A DNA stretch of 64,000 nt from assembly GCA_019843655.1 (NCBI GenBank), contig JACDQD010000007.1:22710365-22774364 (forward strand), read 5' to 3'. The position numbers and the translations under genes are program-made. The stretch's first letter is position 1. Each line of letters starts with the position of its first letter. Below, one piece after another: positions 41,041-52,119 of the stretch. The notes below the pieces were generated by a model. It saw only the letters and a list, made by a program, of their open reading frames with translations. It made no database searches and was not told the origin of the DNA. This stretch comes from Lethocerus indicus. Its lineage: Eukaryota > Arthropoda > Insecta > Hemiptera > Belostomatidae.

Positions 41041-42240
41041 TCTGTCGAACTTAACAACCATAACAAACGATATAATTTTTAGATAAAACAAAACAATAAT
41101 AATAACAATAAAACAAACAACAATAACACAACAACAATATTTAATAATAACAATAATAATTCTTGTCAATGTTTTTAGACAAAACAAAATAATAATTGAG
41201 TAAATTACTGCTCCAACTCCAGTATGTTATTGAATATTTTAATATCTTTTTTAAAGAATAACCTTTGTTATTTATAACTCTGTCATTTGCTGTGTATATG
41301 TATGTGTGCTTAATACATAATGGCTTAATGACAGAGAATATAAATTTACACTCTGTTAACAGAATCCTGTTACAAATCTTTGCACAGTGGTATTAATAGA
41401 AAGCATTTTTTTAAGAAATTAAAGTGGTCCAGTGTTTATCATGATACACATAACAAATAAGATGTTGCATTCACTGTAACTGTGGATTATTACTGTAAAC
41501 AACAGGTGCTGGATTTTATTTGGTTTCTTGGGACATTTAAATTGACCAAATTTTAAATGATCAACTCCAATGAAAGTAACTGCATCAGTTCTAATTGTTT
41601 TATTTAGCAGTTATTATTTTAGTACTCTTTATTAACCTGCAATGTATTGAATTTGGAGTAGTCAGATTTTCACCATTATCTGAAGATTAGTTTTGTGCTT
41701 TATGTAACTTTTTGAAAAGTAAATTGATAACTGTAAATGGAGCTTTGAATTAAAGAAAAAAAATAGGAAGAAAGAGGAAGCACTATTTACTGCCTCAGAA
41801 TGAAATCTCTTAAACAGGGATATGCATTACATGTAACATGCTCACACACCAGAAGATTTATTTTTAGCTAGCTGCTAAGACAAAAGACTTTTAAAAAATG
41901 TCAGTTTTTAAAAATTCATTTGTCATTTTTCCCAATATTTACCAATCACCAATGCACCAACTGTTATATAGAAAAAAGAGAATGTAAATGGGATGTATAT
42001 AATAGCAGAAAATAAATGTGTATTTTTTAAAATTCCTTGCTATAAACTTAAAGAAATGAAGAGATTATGTATATTATTTTCAATGGAAAAAATGGTTTTC
42101 ATTTTTTTAAAATTTAATTTAAAGGCTTTAATTAAACTATTGATAAGTGTATACTACCTTTTAAATGGATATACATTTGTGCCAAGATATGTATATTTCA
42201 TTAATCTGTAGTGACATTATTTCATCAATAAAAGGATTTA
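41041..42240 (+). other. PRMT5: PRMT5 3' UTR and candidate poly(A) signals
   Basis: After the TAG at 41038-41040 there is an A-rich AAC/AAT repeat tract (41085-41165) with an AATAAA at 41107-41112. A second AATAAA at 42227-42232 is followed by T-rich DNA and a MITE. I cannot tell which signal is used; the distal one would give a 1.2-kb UTR. The motif TTTTTAGAYAAAACAAAA occurs twice (41078 and 41175), suggesting local duplication. Confidence 0.45.
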
Positions 42241-42251
42241 ATTTTCTTTAA

Positions 42252-42393
42252 TCCTTTAACTGCTAAGTATGTTTGAAGATTGAGTGCTCAAAAAGTTTAA
42301 TTTTAGTTATTTTCCAATTTTAGGTGTTTTTTATTTTGCTAGACTGATTAAATGTAAACATAGCGTCCATTGATGTGCCTGGCAGTTAAAGGT
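42252..42393. mobile_element. 142-bp MITE with TTAA target duplication (piggyBac-like)
   Basis: The left end reads TCCTTTAACTGCTA. The right end, reverse-complemented, reads ACCTTTAACTGCCA, so 12 of 14 positions agree. Both ends are bounded directly by TTAA (42248-42251 and 42394-42397). TTAA duplications and C/T-rich terminal repeats are typical of piggyBac-type elements. The interior is AT-rich and codes for nothing, as expected for a non-autonomous copy. It sits just downstream of a PRMT5 poly(A) signal. Confidence 0.65.
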
Positions 42394-43042
42394 TTAAGGA
42401 AACACAAACCTCTGAAGAAAATACATGTTCGTGGGGAATTATTTTTGAAACAAAGTATGATTGTAAATTATACAATATATGAAAATGTAGCTGTGATTGT
42501 CACATTGTATGAAATATTCATTTCTATGAAAATAATGACCTATTTTCTGCATTGTATTTAATTAATTTCCTGGTTTTAATTATTTAGGCCATTCTGTTTA
42601 TTATTAAAGTATTAATAAGAAGTGGGAAAAAATAATAAAACCTTAAAAATTATTTTGATCTAAATCAATGCACTAATTTATTAAAACTTGTATTAGGATT
42701 TAATCAGAGTATTATATAAGTCCATGGGGGATGACACTTTGACCTGCTTGGTGTACTACTGATCTCTGTGTGTTCAATTTAATCTGAACTATTGCGATGT
42801 TGCCTATTCAGGATGATGGATGAAATTGTCAGTCCCACATTTTAAACAGTCATTCCAAAATTTCATTTAAAGTGAGTATTTTGCCATTTTAAATTTAGCG
42901 CACATTTCTGACCTGATACTGAAAAATAAATTTGTGGAACTAGATTTTTACTAAAATCACTATGGATATTTTCAAACTATATTAACATTTAAATTTTATT
43001 TTTTCTTTAGTGAAAAAATAACTCTAAAGGAAGTGTGTTGGT

Positions 43043-43045
<3 letters not shown>

Positions 43046-43100
<55 letters not shown>
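43046..43100. repeat. (TA)n microsatellite
   Basis: About 27 dinucleotide units between PRMT5 and GCSH. Confidence 0.97.
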
Positions 43101-43104
<4 letters not shown>

Positions 43105-43379
43105 GAGTTTTGACATAAAAGTAAGATTGTAATTCAGATCCTTCAGGTTATAAAAATATTACACAATTAGTCCAAAATCTATTCTTTGTTTTTGAATATG
43201 GGATCTAACTTCTTTCAAAAATTATGGGGTTTACATGAATTAATTGAACTATTTATCTGTAGTAGAAGATGGTATTTATTTCCATTTTTAAACCATAGAC
43301 TACATGTATGTAAATACCAGTATTTATAAAAGTTTTTACTACGTTTTTCTGTAATATATCTATGTATTTAAAAATGAAA

Positions 43380-43415
<36 letters not shown>

Positions 43416-43435
43416 GTGTGTGTGTGTGTGTGTGT
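43380..43435. repeat. Compound (TA)n-(TG)n microsatellite
   Basis: TA units to about 43411, then a short link and about ten TG units. Compound runs like this usually arise by point mutation and slippage. Confidence 0.97.
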
Positions 43436-43700
43436 ATTAATACTAATAATACCCTCATTATTATTAATGAGAATATTAATACAATTTCTGAAGTTTTAGA
43501 AATGAGTTACGTACATTTTAAAAGATAAATAATTAGATAAAAAATAAATAGCTTTGTATATGCATTTCTTTGCCTTTACATCATTTATAACCTTTACCTG
43601 AGACATGCACGTGGTCTTGCGTAACCTTCCTCAATTAATTGGTAACTGCTTGGCAAACACGCTTTTGTCCAGCGAAGACGTCAAAGGTTCAATGAGATAA

Positions 43701-43720
43701 CCGGAAGGTTAACTATAAAT
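43701..43720 (+). promoter_or_regulatory. GCSH: GCSH proximal promoter: ETS-type site and TATA box
   Basis: CCGGAAG at 43701-43707 is the core bound by ETS factors, including GABP/NRF-2, which drives many nuclear genes for mitochondrial proteins. TATAAAT follows at 43714-43720, about 61 bp before the ATG, so transcription should start near 43745. A direct-repeat-like GTCAAAGGTTCA (43680-43691) resembles an HNF4 DR1 element. All assignments are by motif only. Confidence 0.35.
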
Positions 43721-43780
43721 AAGATAAGTAAGTTTTTTGTTAATTAGGTCTTACCCATTTGCTCGAAGACAGTCGCCGAG

Positions 43781-46700
43781 ATGGTGTCAGCGCAATTCGC
43801 TCTGTTCGGGATGCACACGGCCAGGCTCTTGGTACAAAACAGTCTATCCTGTAGGACCATACAATCCATTAAAATATTTAATTCATCATTAATTAGAGGC
43901 TTCGCTGACACCGTCAAAGGTAAGTGTCTCAAGTACTCAAAGAGTGGTCATTCCTTTTACTTTTGCTGCTTTGACTTCAACCTCAGTCCGACTGATACAT
44001 GTAGATTCTTCAAGTGGTTTTAATTGTTGAGTCAACAATTACAGTAAATTGTAAAGGACAGAGAAAAAAATACCAGTTTTTAATAAAATTAAAGAGATAG
44101 TCTATGAATTTTTGTAATAGTTAAATGCAAAGCTGTACTTTTTGATTGTGAAGTAGTCAACCTAAAAAATAAATTATAGTGAAAAGTACATGTTTACCTT
44201 ATCTATAATATTTTGAATTGTTTTCATTGAGTAGTGTTTTGAGAACTCCAATATTAGCTGTATCTAAGAATGTTGATATTCTCTGAATATTTACATATAT
44301 CGTTAAAAAATATTTAATTTTTAAAAGTTAAAATATAAGTTGCCAGTACTTTTCAGTGACATCATTTTAGGGTCATGACCCAGGGTCATGCTGATAGGCC
44401 CCTCGAGGGGGGCCTCTCATCATGGGTCATATATCAATCTGTTCTATTTTTTTCCTTTTTTACATTTGAATCCATAAGATAATTGTATTCTCTGATAACT
44501 TGAAAATATTATATATACTGTTGTTAATACTTTCCATTACAGTATTCTCATTCTTAATAGTTCCAATTATTATTTACAATGAAATTAAGCAAGTTAAAAT
44601 TGTTATGTAACTGAATCCTAAGTCCCTAACCTGGTTTACTTGATGTTACTGTTGTACTCAGGGAAATATTAAACCTATTAAGTACTGATAATTACTTCTT
44701 ATATGTATACAACATTCCATAAACTAGGCCACCACCTTGCATATTGAGATAAGGAATCTTTCGGGAATGACATGTTATTACATTTTCCTGGAACAAAAAA
44801 TATTTATGCATTATAATAATTACATATTTTGATATAGTGTACGATTACTTTATGATCTACACTGGGCTTTAAAACCAATTGTGCATTATCTAGATCTGCC
44901 ATGTTGATTGAATCCAAGAATGTTGTTTAACCTTCTTATTTTTATTTGATTTTGGAAGATCAGTTTACTTGAATGTGAAGTTGAAATTCTAAACCTTTTC
45001 AGGTCGACTTTATTCAGATAAGCATGAATGGGTTGAAGTGAATGGAAGTATAGGCACTGTCGGTATATCACAATATGCACAGGTATGAATAATTTTAAAT
45101 CAGCATGAGAGTACTTATTTGATTCAGATTTAAATTGTTAATTGAGTCAATTGTTAATTTGATCTGTATATTTCTTGTTACGGTGATAAGATTAGTGGTG
45201 CAAATCTTATCAAGATATGTAAGGAAGATTCTAGGATAGATATTGTGGTCAAGGATATTAATTAAATATGGAGTTTGCCTATAATGATGAGAAGAAGACA
45301 TGATGTTACAAGGGATGAAGATAATACTACTTTAGATCATTTAAATAATAATTTAGTACAATTTTTAGTGTTTAAAAAATGTTGCAATTAAAATAATAAT
45401 GATTAAAATTATATGTAGGAATTTGCTTTCTTACCATTGAAAATATATTATCATAAAACCAGGACACTGGGAGTTGAACGACTAATATTTTTGCATCTGT
45501 TTAAAATTATTTACAATTTAATACTTTTAAGTATGTTTAAAAGAAATAGTTGTTCTGGTATTTATTTCACAGGAAAAAACTAAGCATTGTTTTAACAAAT
45601 GATTGTGAATTTGTGCCTTGTTTATAGGAATCTTTGGGTGATGTAGTGTTTGCTCAGTTACCAGACGTTGGAGCTGAAGTTACAAGAGATGGTAATCAAT
45701 GTTATTTTGTTTACATTTATAATTAAAAGTGAAAATATTACCATAATTTATTCCCATAAATTATCAGTGAATATTTTCTCCTATGACTACGAATTTACTA
45801 TAATTTACGAAATTACTATATTCAAAATAATGAAAGTGATGGTTATGAAAATGAGGAAATTACAATTTGGATTTTTTTTCAAAAATTCGCCCTTATTATA
45901 ATTTGTTCGTATTACTTTTATTAAATTTAGTTTCTAAATAATTAAAGTTAACCTGTGTTAAATTGTTATGCAGTATTAACAATGTTAATACTATATTATT
46001 AATGTTCTATTAATAATATTTTATTATTTTAAAATTTCACCATATGTAAATATTTAATATTACCATCAATATGCAATCATTTTCAGATGAAGTAGGTGCA
46101 TTAGAAAGTGTGAAAGCTGCCAGTGAAGTTTATTCACCAGTTTCAGGAAAAATAACTGAGAAAAATACTCTAGTCGAAAATACTCCTTCACTAGTAAATG
46201 AATCATGTTATGAAAAAGGTGGATATTATTTATATATAGATAGGTATATATAGGGAAGTTTATTCATAGCTTGTGTGATGTTCTATTGTTGTTCAATATT
46301 TTATAATTGTCTCATAACAATTTACAAAAAAATAAGCTTGACTTATTTTCACTCAGTAAACTGGAAAATGGAAAAATGAACATCAGAAGTCCATTACTTT
46401 AACAAATAACTTTTCAATATGCATTTCCTAACATCCTATACACATTACAGCCCATTAAATATGTATTTTGGTATTGACAAATCAATAAATTTTTTTCTGT
46501 ACTTGAATTATTGATGATTATGACCAATTTGTGAACTAGAACAAGAAGTAGAGAATAAATATTTAATTGTTAAAGTAAAATTGTGATATGAATATTGTTG
46601 AAATAGAAGAGTATCTTTTATTATTATTTGCTTTAAAAACGAATTAACAGGACATTGGTTAACTTTATAGCTTATTCGGGCTTAATTTTTATTCGAGGTT

Positions 46701-46965
46701 TAGACTGGAAAGATTTTTTATTCTAATTGTTATGAATTTGTGGACTTCAACCAATACTGCTTCTATCTGTTGTGAAACTCCTCTTCAACCAGTTTTTGTT
46801 TTAATTATATTATTTGTTGTATTTATATTAATTTATTAATTTGGTTTTTTGTTTCTATAAATAGGGTGGCTGTTTAAAGTTGCACTAACGAATCTTGATG
46901 AATTAAAACTGCTGATGAATGAAGATCAGTACAAAGTCTTTTTAACCTCCGATCGAGTCCATTGA
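43781..46965 (+). CDS. GCSH: Glycine cleavage system H protein, mitochondrial, 5 coding exons
   Basis: Lipoyl carrier of the mitochondrial glycine cleavage complex: it takes aminomethyl from the P protein (glycine decarboxylase), hands it to the T protein and is reoxidised by the L protein. Exons: 43781-43919, 45003-45082, 45628-45691, 46087-46218, 46865-46965, giving 171 residues (human 173). Residues 1 to about 45 form a mitochondrial presequence: rich in Arg, Ser and Leu, no acidic residue before the cleavage region. The mature protein starts near [10 protein letters not shown], has [10 protein letters not shown], and carries the lipoyl-lysine motif [14 protein letters not shown] with Lys104 as the attachment site. 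It ends in a YKVFL-type C-terminus before TGA 46963-46965. The donor after exon 4 (GTGGAT) is weak but is the only one keeping frame into GWLFK. An AATAAA poly(A) signal lies at 47361-47366. Confidence 0.95.
44370..44430. promoter_or_regulatory. Clustered GGGTCA palindromes in GCSH intron 1
   Basis: GGGTCATGACCC at 44370-44381 is a perfect palindrome of the nuclear-receptor half-site RGGTCA with no spacer. Another GGGTCA follows at 44384-44389 and a fourth at 44424-44429. Between them CCCCTCGAGGGG (44399-44410) is a perfect 12-bp palindrome. Outer arms ATGACCC and GGGTCAT can pair, so the whole block may form a hairpin. It is GC-rich inside an AT-rich intron. It could be a hormone-receptor element or a small palindromic insertion. 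Confidence 0.4.
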
Positions 46966-48400
46966 TGATGAATATTGAGGTCTTTTTCCTAGTAAAGCTC
47001 TAGTCTGCCGCAGAAGGGGTTATCATTACAGACGTACTATTCATTCTTTTATTCTAGATAAAAAATTAGTGATAAAAGTTTTATTCTAGATAATATTGAA
47101 ATAGGAGAACTTCTACACCTACCTCTTCATCCTTACAATACAAATGTATGCAAATGTTGGTTGTGTTAATGTACACTGAAGAAATCAATACAAATTTATT
47201 TATTATTATTATGATTCGTTGTATGAGAGCAGAATGCACTGCAAACTCTTTTATTTTTTAATTTATTTGTTTTTTACTCTTGTTGCATCTTTGTATAGAC
47301 AAGATCTATTCCTTGTCTGTTTGTTATTAAATGATTGTTGCTATTCACAGTTACTGTTTAAATAAATATTGCCTGGGATAAAATGCATTTATCATTTATT
47401 AATGTATTTTATGATATTTTATACACTTCCTCTGCAAGAAAATTAATATTTTTTGTAATATGTTATTTAATTAGTCAGTAAGAATTCCCTTAAGGATGTA
47501 ATAATAACAATCATTTCATTTGGAATACCTTTTTTGTGGTCTGCCAAAAGTTTTGGGGTTGGAATACCAAACCAGCGATAGGAGACTGAAGGATACGAAA
47601 CCTACAATAATCATTTCATTAATTGAAGGTAAAAAGTGTAGATTATTTTTAGGCATAAGCTTACTTAGATGATTATTACTTTTTAGTAAAGAAAAGTTCT
47701 TAGATGCGCATTGATGAAATGGCACTTCCAACCATCCTTCTGTGGACAGCACTGGTATATATGTTACTTATTTCCATAATAATTTTTTCCTATGCGTAGG
47801 AAATCTTTCATTAATGCAATAATAATTAACTCTAAGTGTTTGCAAGGTGTATTAAAAAGCATTTTGTATGATCTATGTAAAAGTCTATGTGAGAATTAAT
47901 TTGTTCTGAAGCATCATTCAAGTACTGTTTACCTGTAATTAGAGATACCATTAAAATTGGATAAATAAATTATTAACAAGATAAATATATAGCATCTAAA
48001 GTTCTTAAAATTCAAATTATTTTATTTTACTCTTTCACATAATAGCAGCATGTTCCTACTACTGTAGTGGTTAATTTAAACCTTACTAACCTATTAGCTG
48101 CAGGAACTTGAGTTTTCTATTAAACAAAAATTCCTTTGTAATAAATAATTATTATAAAACAATAACATTTTTATTATTTTGTTTATTTTTATTTTGGGTT
48201 TGTTTAATTAAGAATTGTAATTTGGAGGTGGCATAATTAACTGGTGGTAAACCTAATTTTTATTTAGATTTAAAGTTTTAAGATATTTCAGTTTTAGTAT
48301 ATACTCAGAGATAAAATTAACTTTTGACCAGTGCCTGGGAGAAATAACAATGTTTTAGGCTGTTCTTTTGAGTGTCCAGGTATCTGCCAAGTCATTCATC
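46966..48400. other. GCSH 3' UTR and AT-rich flank
   Basis: 3' UTR to the AATAAA at 47361-47366, then AT-rich non-coding DNA. The motif AATCATTTCATT occurs twice, near 47508 and 47608. No exon seen. Confidence 0.45.
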
Positions 48401-50760
48401 TTATTAAATCGGTTAATTTCGGGATTTCTGCCCTTCCTGTTGTAAAAATTTAGTTAGAGAAGCGTGTAGACACTTTGGACGTTGGCGTTTAACAATTTTT
48501 AAGACCGAGCGGTAGGCGTCTCAGGTCCTTGAGTTTGAGGCTGTTGGGTAACAAATAGCCTCGTTTCATTTCGGCCCGTTACTTTCTGTTGGTAAACGGC
48601 AGAAAAAGGATAGAAATTATGGTCGAATCACGTCCTTCTTCGACGGTGGCAACACTCCTGCCTGAACACTTCCTTTCTCCTGTTCCCGTTGCCTTGTGTT
48701 GTCAAAACATCAAGTAAACCCGCGTTGCCCTTCCGGACTTTTTTTTATTCATTCAATTCTCTTCGGCTCACGTCTATCGCCGCTCATTAATACACTTTAA
48801 TAAGTATCTCAAGACCACAAATATAAAGAAGAAGGAATTTGGGCGCGGCCGCCATTTTCTGGGCAACACCCCTTAAGGTTAGGTCGCTGTTAATTCCATA
48901 GTATTTACGTGGGTAGTTGTTTAGTGTTCGATTGGTAAATGTGCGTGTAGGGTGCTGTTTATTTGTGCTGGTACCGTGGGGTTACCAGCCCCATAAAGCA
49001 GTACATTTCTGGTGTTCCCTGCAAGGATTGTCATTCCAGCGATAGAGAGAATTTTCTGTCCGTCCCGAATCGTATTTGTAATTAGTTAAGAATCTGTACT
49101 ATTGTATCCTATAAGTTATAGGTTAAGTATTATGTAACTTAAGATTAACTGACTAAAACTGAGTAAGTAATGTATCAAGTAAGCGTGCACTTATGTACAC
49201 GATATATCATAAATTATGAGCGTTTTGTCATAAATGTCGCACCGCAAATAGCAGTGGACTTGACCGCCATCAATCTATAACCACCGGGCCGCTGATAGTC
49301 TGGCATTGAACCAACGGAAAGGTTTATTTCACAAGTCGTCTATTTCACAGGTTGGAAATTTAATTGTTCGCAAACGTTACAGATTAATCAGCACAATAAA
49401 TGGGTTGATTGAGGTTACGTATTATTTGCTAATTACATACTCTATTATGAAATTTCTACGATCTCCTGTAACAGTATGTTAAAAGTTATTAACATATTTT
49501 GAACAAAGGAGAATTTGATCAAAATTCACAATGAAAAGAATGAACGAAAATAGTATTTTTTGCAAACGGCCAAATTAGACATGTCTAGATCGTATCAAAT
49601 AGATGAGTATTTTCACAATAAGCTTACATTGCAAATTAAGTAAAATTCTTACGGTGTCGTAATCCTATTTTTAATTTAGTTTGTGTTTCTAAAAAGCAAA
49701 TTTCATTTATTCTTAAAACTTTAGAAGTGCCGGGCATTCAGTTCGGTGAACCCCTAAATCGGTAGTGAGGCCATTGCTTTTTGAAATGAGAAATTTCTCG
49801 CCTAGATTTTAACTGCAAGTTAAAATCTAAGAATTCACACAAAATCGCTTGAAATGAGTCAGTAAAAATGTGACTATCACGTGATAATTGTTGCGCTACG
49901 ATATGGCGTGATTTTCGATCAGCCTGCAGAGGCTCTATCTGATCTTATTTTTGCGAATTTCAAATAAATAGTCTGTTGGGTTATTTACTATTATATGAAA
50001 TTATATAGCTATAATACTAAATTAAAGTTACTTATTAGTTATAAACATCTTTATATATTCCCCTAAATCTTGTTTTTCTATTTTCATTACCTACCTTCTC
50101 AACCGTTTTGGTGGAGCTCAGGACTCTAGTGTGAAAAACACAATGCGAGGGAATGTGTGAGTCAAATATCAAGGAGGACCTCACTTTATTGTCGTTCTTG
50201 CAGCTAAATGATTACTCAGGATCATAAACGACCAGTATCAAAAGTTCAACCATACGGTAGTATTTCCGCTAAGCATTAATCTTGGTAGTTATCTCCCATT
50301 TGCGAAATACCTTGCGGTTTATCGCAACCCCGCAGTTAAAGTAATAATCTCCGCGATAAGTGTTAAGCAATAATAATTACATCTTTGCCTGGCGTTATAT
50401 TTTTTTGGGATGTAGATATCAGTTGTACCATAAGTTCACGAATAGATCGAGTATTGTAGGTCAAAGGATAATCAGCGTGGTCTGCTGGGAGAAATACTCT
50501 CGCTAGACCGGTTTCAACATTATACTGTCGCCAGCGAAATTAATTTGTTTTATTACCTTTTGTTTTCATTACCGTTCTACTAAGTTGATAAGATCGTCTT
50601 TAGGTATATGCCAAATTAAGGACCACTATTTTGTCATATTATTAATCTAAAAAAAGTTAAAAGGAAGTAACAATAAAATTTCTTTCACTCAAGAGAGCAA
50701 GAAGAAGGAGGCCAAGCTCCTCCGCTCCCTTTCATACACATCCAGCAGAAAGGGACATCA
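48401..50760. other. No gene seen; right CpG boundary, CpG-rich non-coding DNA
   Basis: CpG frequency rises sharply at about 48.4 kb. The patch 48.45-49.0 kb has promoter-like composition and contains a YY1/Pho-type GCCGCCATTTT site (48848-48858). A perfect palindrome TATCACGTGATA (49875-49886) encloses a CACGTG E-box. I could not find a start codon with a good donor, so no gene is assigned; an untranslated first exon remains possible. Confidence 0.4.
48848..48858 (-). promoter_or_regulatory. YY1/Pleiohomeotic-type site
   Basis: GCCGCCATTTT is the reverse complement of AAAATGGCGGC, matching the YY1/Pho consensus AANATGGCGGC. It follows a GGGCGCGGCC stretch. In metazoans such sites occur at promoters and, in flies, Polycomb response elements. 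Which applies here is unknown. Confidence 0.35.
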
Positions 50761-50769
50761 ATGTCAATG

Positions 50770-50800
50770 TATATATATACATATGTATGTATACTTATAC

Positions 50801-50857
<57 letters not shown>
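50770..50857. repeat. Imperfect (AT)n microsatellite
   Basis: AT-rich run with interspersed ATAC/ATGT units, ending in a pure AT tract. Confidence 0.95.
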
Positions 50858-50859
<2 letters not shown>

Positions 50860-51000
50860 GTCCATTTTTGTAGTTACTGCTAAGCATTTTGCATTAATAT
50901 TAAAATTAATTGAATTGTTTTTTAACTATATTTTTAATCTTAGGTAGAATGCTAATAAAATACTTACACATAATACATACACCGAGAGAGAGAATCTTGA

Positions 51001-51219
51001 ACGAAAATAGAATTCCATCCGGCCATTAGAGTTAGGCTTTCACATGGCGAAGTGACGGATCAGTACAGCACCTATCAGATGGACTACGGAACACTTAGCG
51101 CGTATCTTGCCCACCGGAGACCGAGACTTGATCCAGATGTGACGGATCCATTTCCAAGACCGTCAGGAATCCAACTTTGCGTATTCGCCCGTCCATCATT
51201 CACGCCCCTTTTCCAGGTA
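51001..51219 (+). CDS. Doubtful coding exon with a good donor
   Basis: The frame is open from 51001 to a CAG|GTATGC donor (GT at 51220-51221). It reads through YQMDYGTLSAYLAHRRPRLD and a Pro/Arg-rich stretch. Base composition is more balanced than the flanks, and possible acceptors (AG near 51010 and 51029) lie at its 5' side. I recognise no family, and a CpG-rich non-coding element could stay open by chance over 73 codons. Treat as a candidate only. Confidence 0.2.
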
Positions 51220-52061
51220 TGCCTGCCTATTATAATGCAAGTAAATTCTCTTATCCATTAGATGGTCCTGCGCTAGACCGGACTTACGGGAGAGTGAAGC
51301 TCCCTGACTCTGAGTATACTTGCGAGATTATAGCTTGGTAGTTTGTTCCTGAACAACTACCTCCCACTTAACCTCCAGTTGTAAGGCTATCACTCTCAAT
51401 ACTAGTGGGGAGATAGCAATATGTAATGAGAGTAGATTAGGTGATAAAGAGTAATTGAAAGAAAATGTTTTTCTAAGTTGCCGGCGAAAGAGGTCCAAGC
51501 GATGCGGCCTAATTGGACCCGGTGTTCCCAATTTTCCCACAATTACAAATTTCAACTGATCGAAGATAAGAGCACTGGCAGATTGGTTTTTTGAATCGGC
51601 TTAATTTAAATTGTTATTATCAATTTTTAACGTTCACCCCTTTTAATTTCAAAACCATACCATAACCTTTGACAATAAATGAACATAATTGCATTTATAA
51701 TTTAATTTAAACACGATGAAAATATCCTTTTAAAATTCAAATAAATTAAAAAACAAGTGATTCAGTCAAGTGCGAAGGCTCGTGAATTATGCAGCAAGTT
51801 ATTTTTATAGTAAATCTCCAAATTGGATAAACACGTCTTTCCCGCAACAGCCACTGACATTCGTCGCGCACGTGCAGTTCATATTTAACTTCAAATTAAC
51901 TGATTCTAAGTTTAGAAATAGCTAGAATATACATATGTTTATTCTGTTAGAATACTGACGATGGGGGGAAGCCGGAACCGGTCCGGTATAGGAGTAAACA
52001 AGCGAGATGAGGAAGAAAATTGGACATAGGATGATATTCAAAACCCACGCACTAATATTGT

Positions 52062-52064
<3 letters not shown>

Positions 52065-52115
<51 letters not shown>
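52065..52115. repeat. (AT)n microsatellite
   Basis: About 25 AT units in CpG-rich non-coding DNA. Confidence 0.97.

Positions 52116-52119
<4 letters not shown>

Larger units (their letters stand above)
42398..43700. other. Intergenic PRMT5-GCSH, AT-rich, microsatellites
   Basis: AT-rich spacer with almost no CpG until about 43600, holding two microsatellite blocks. No exon is supported. CpGs reappear at 43600-43780 as the GCSH promoter is reached. Confidence 0.5.
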
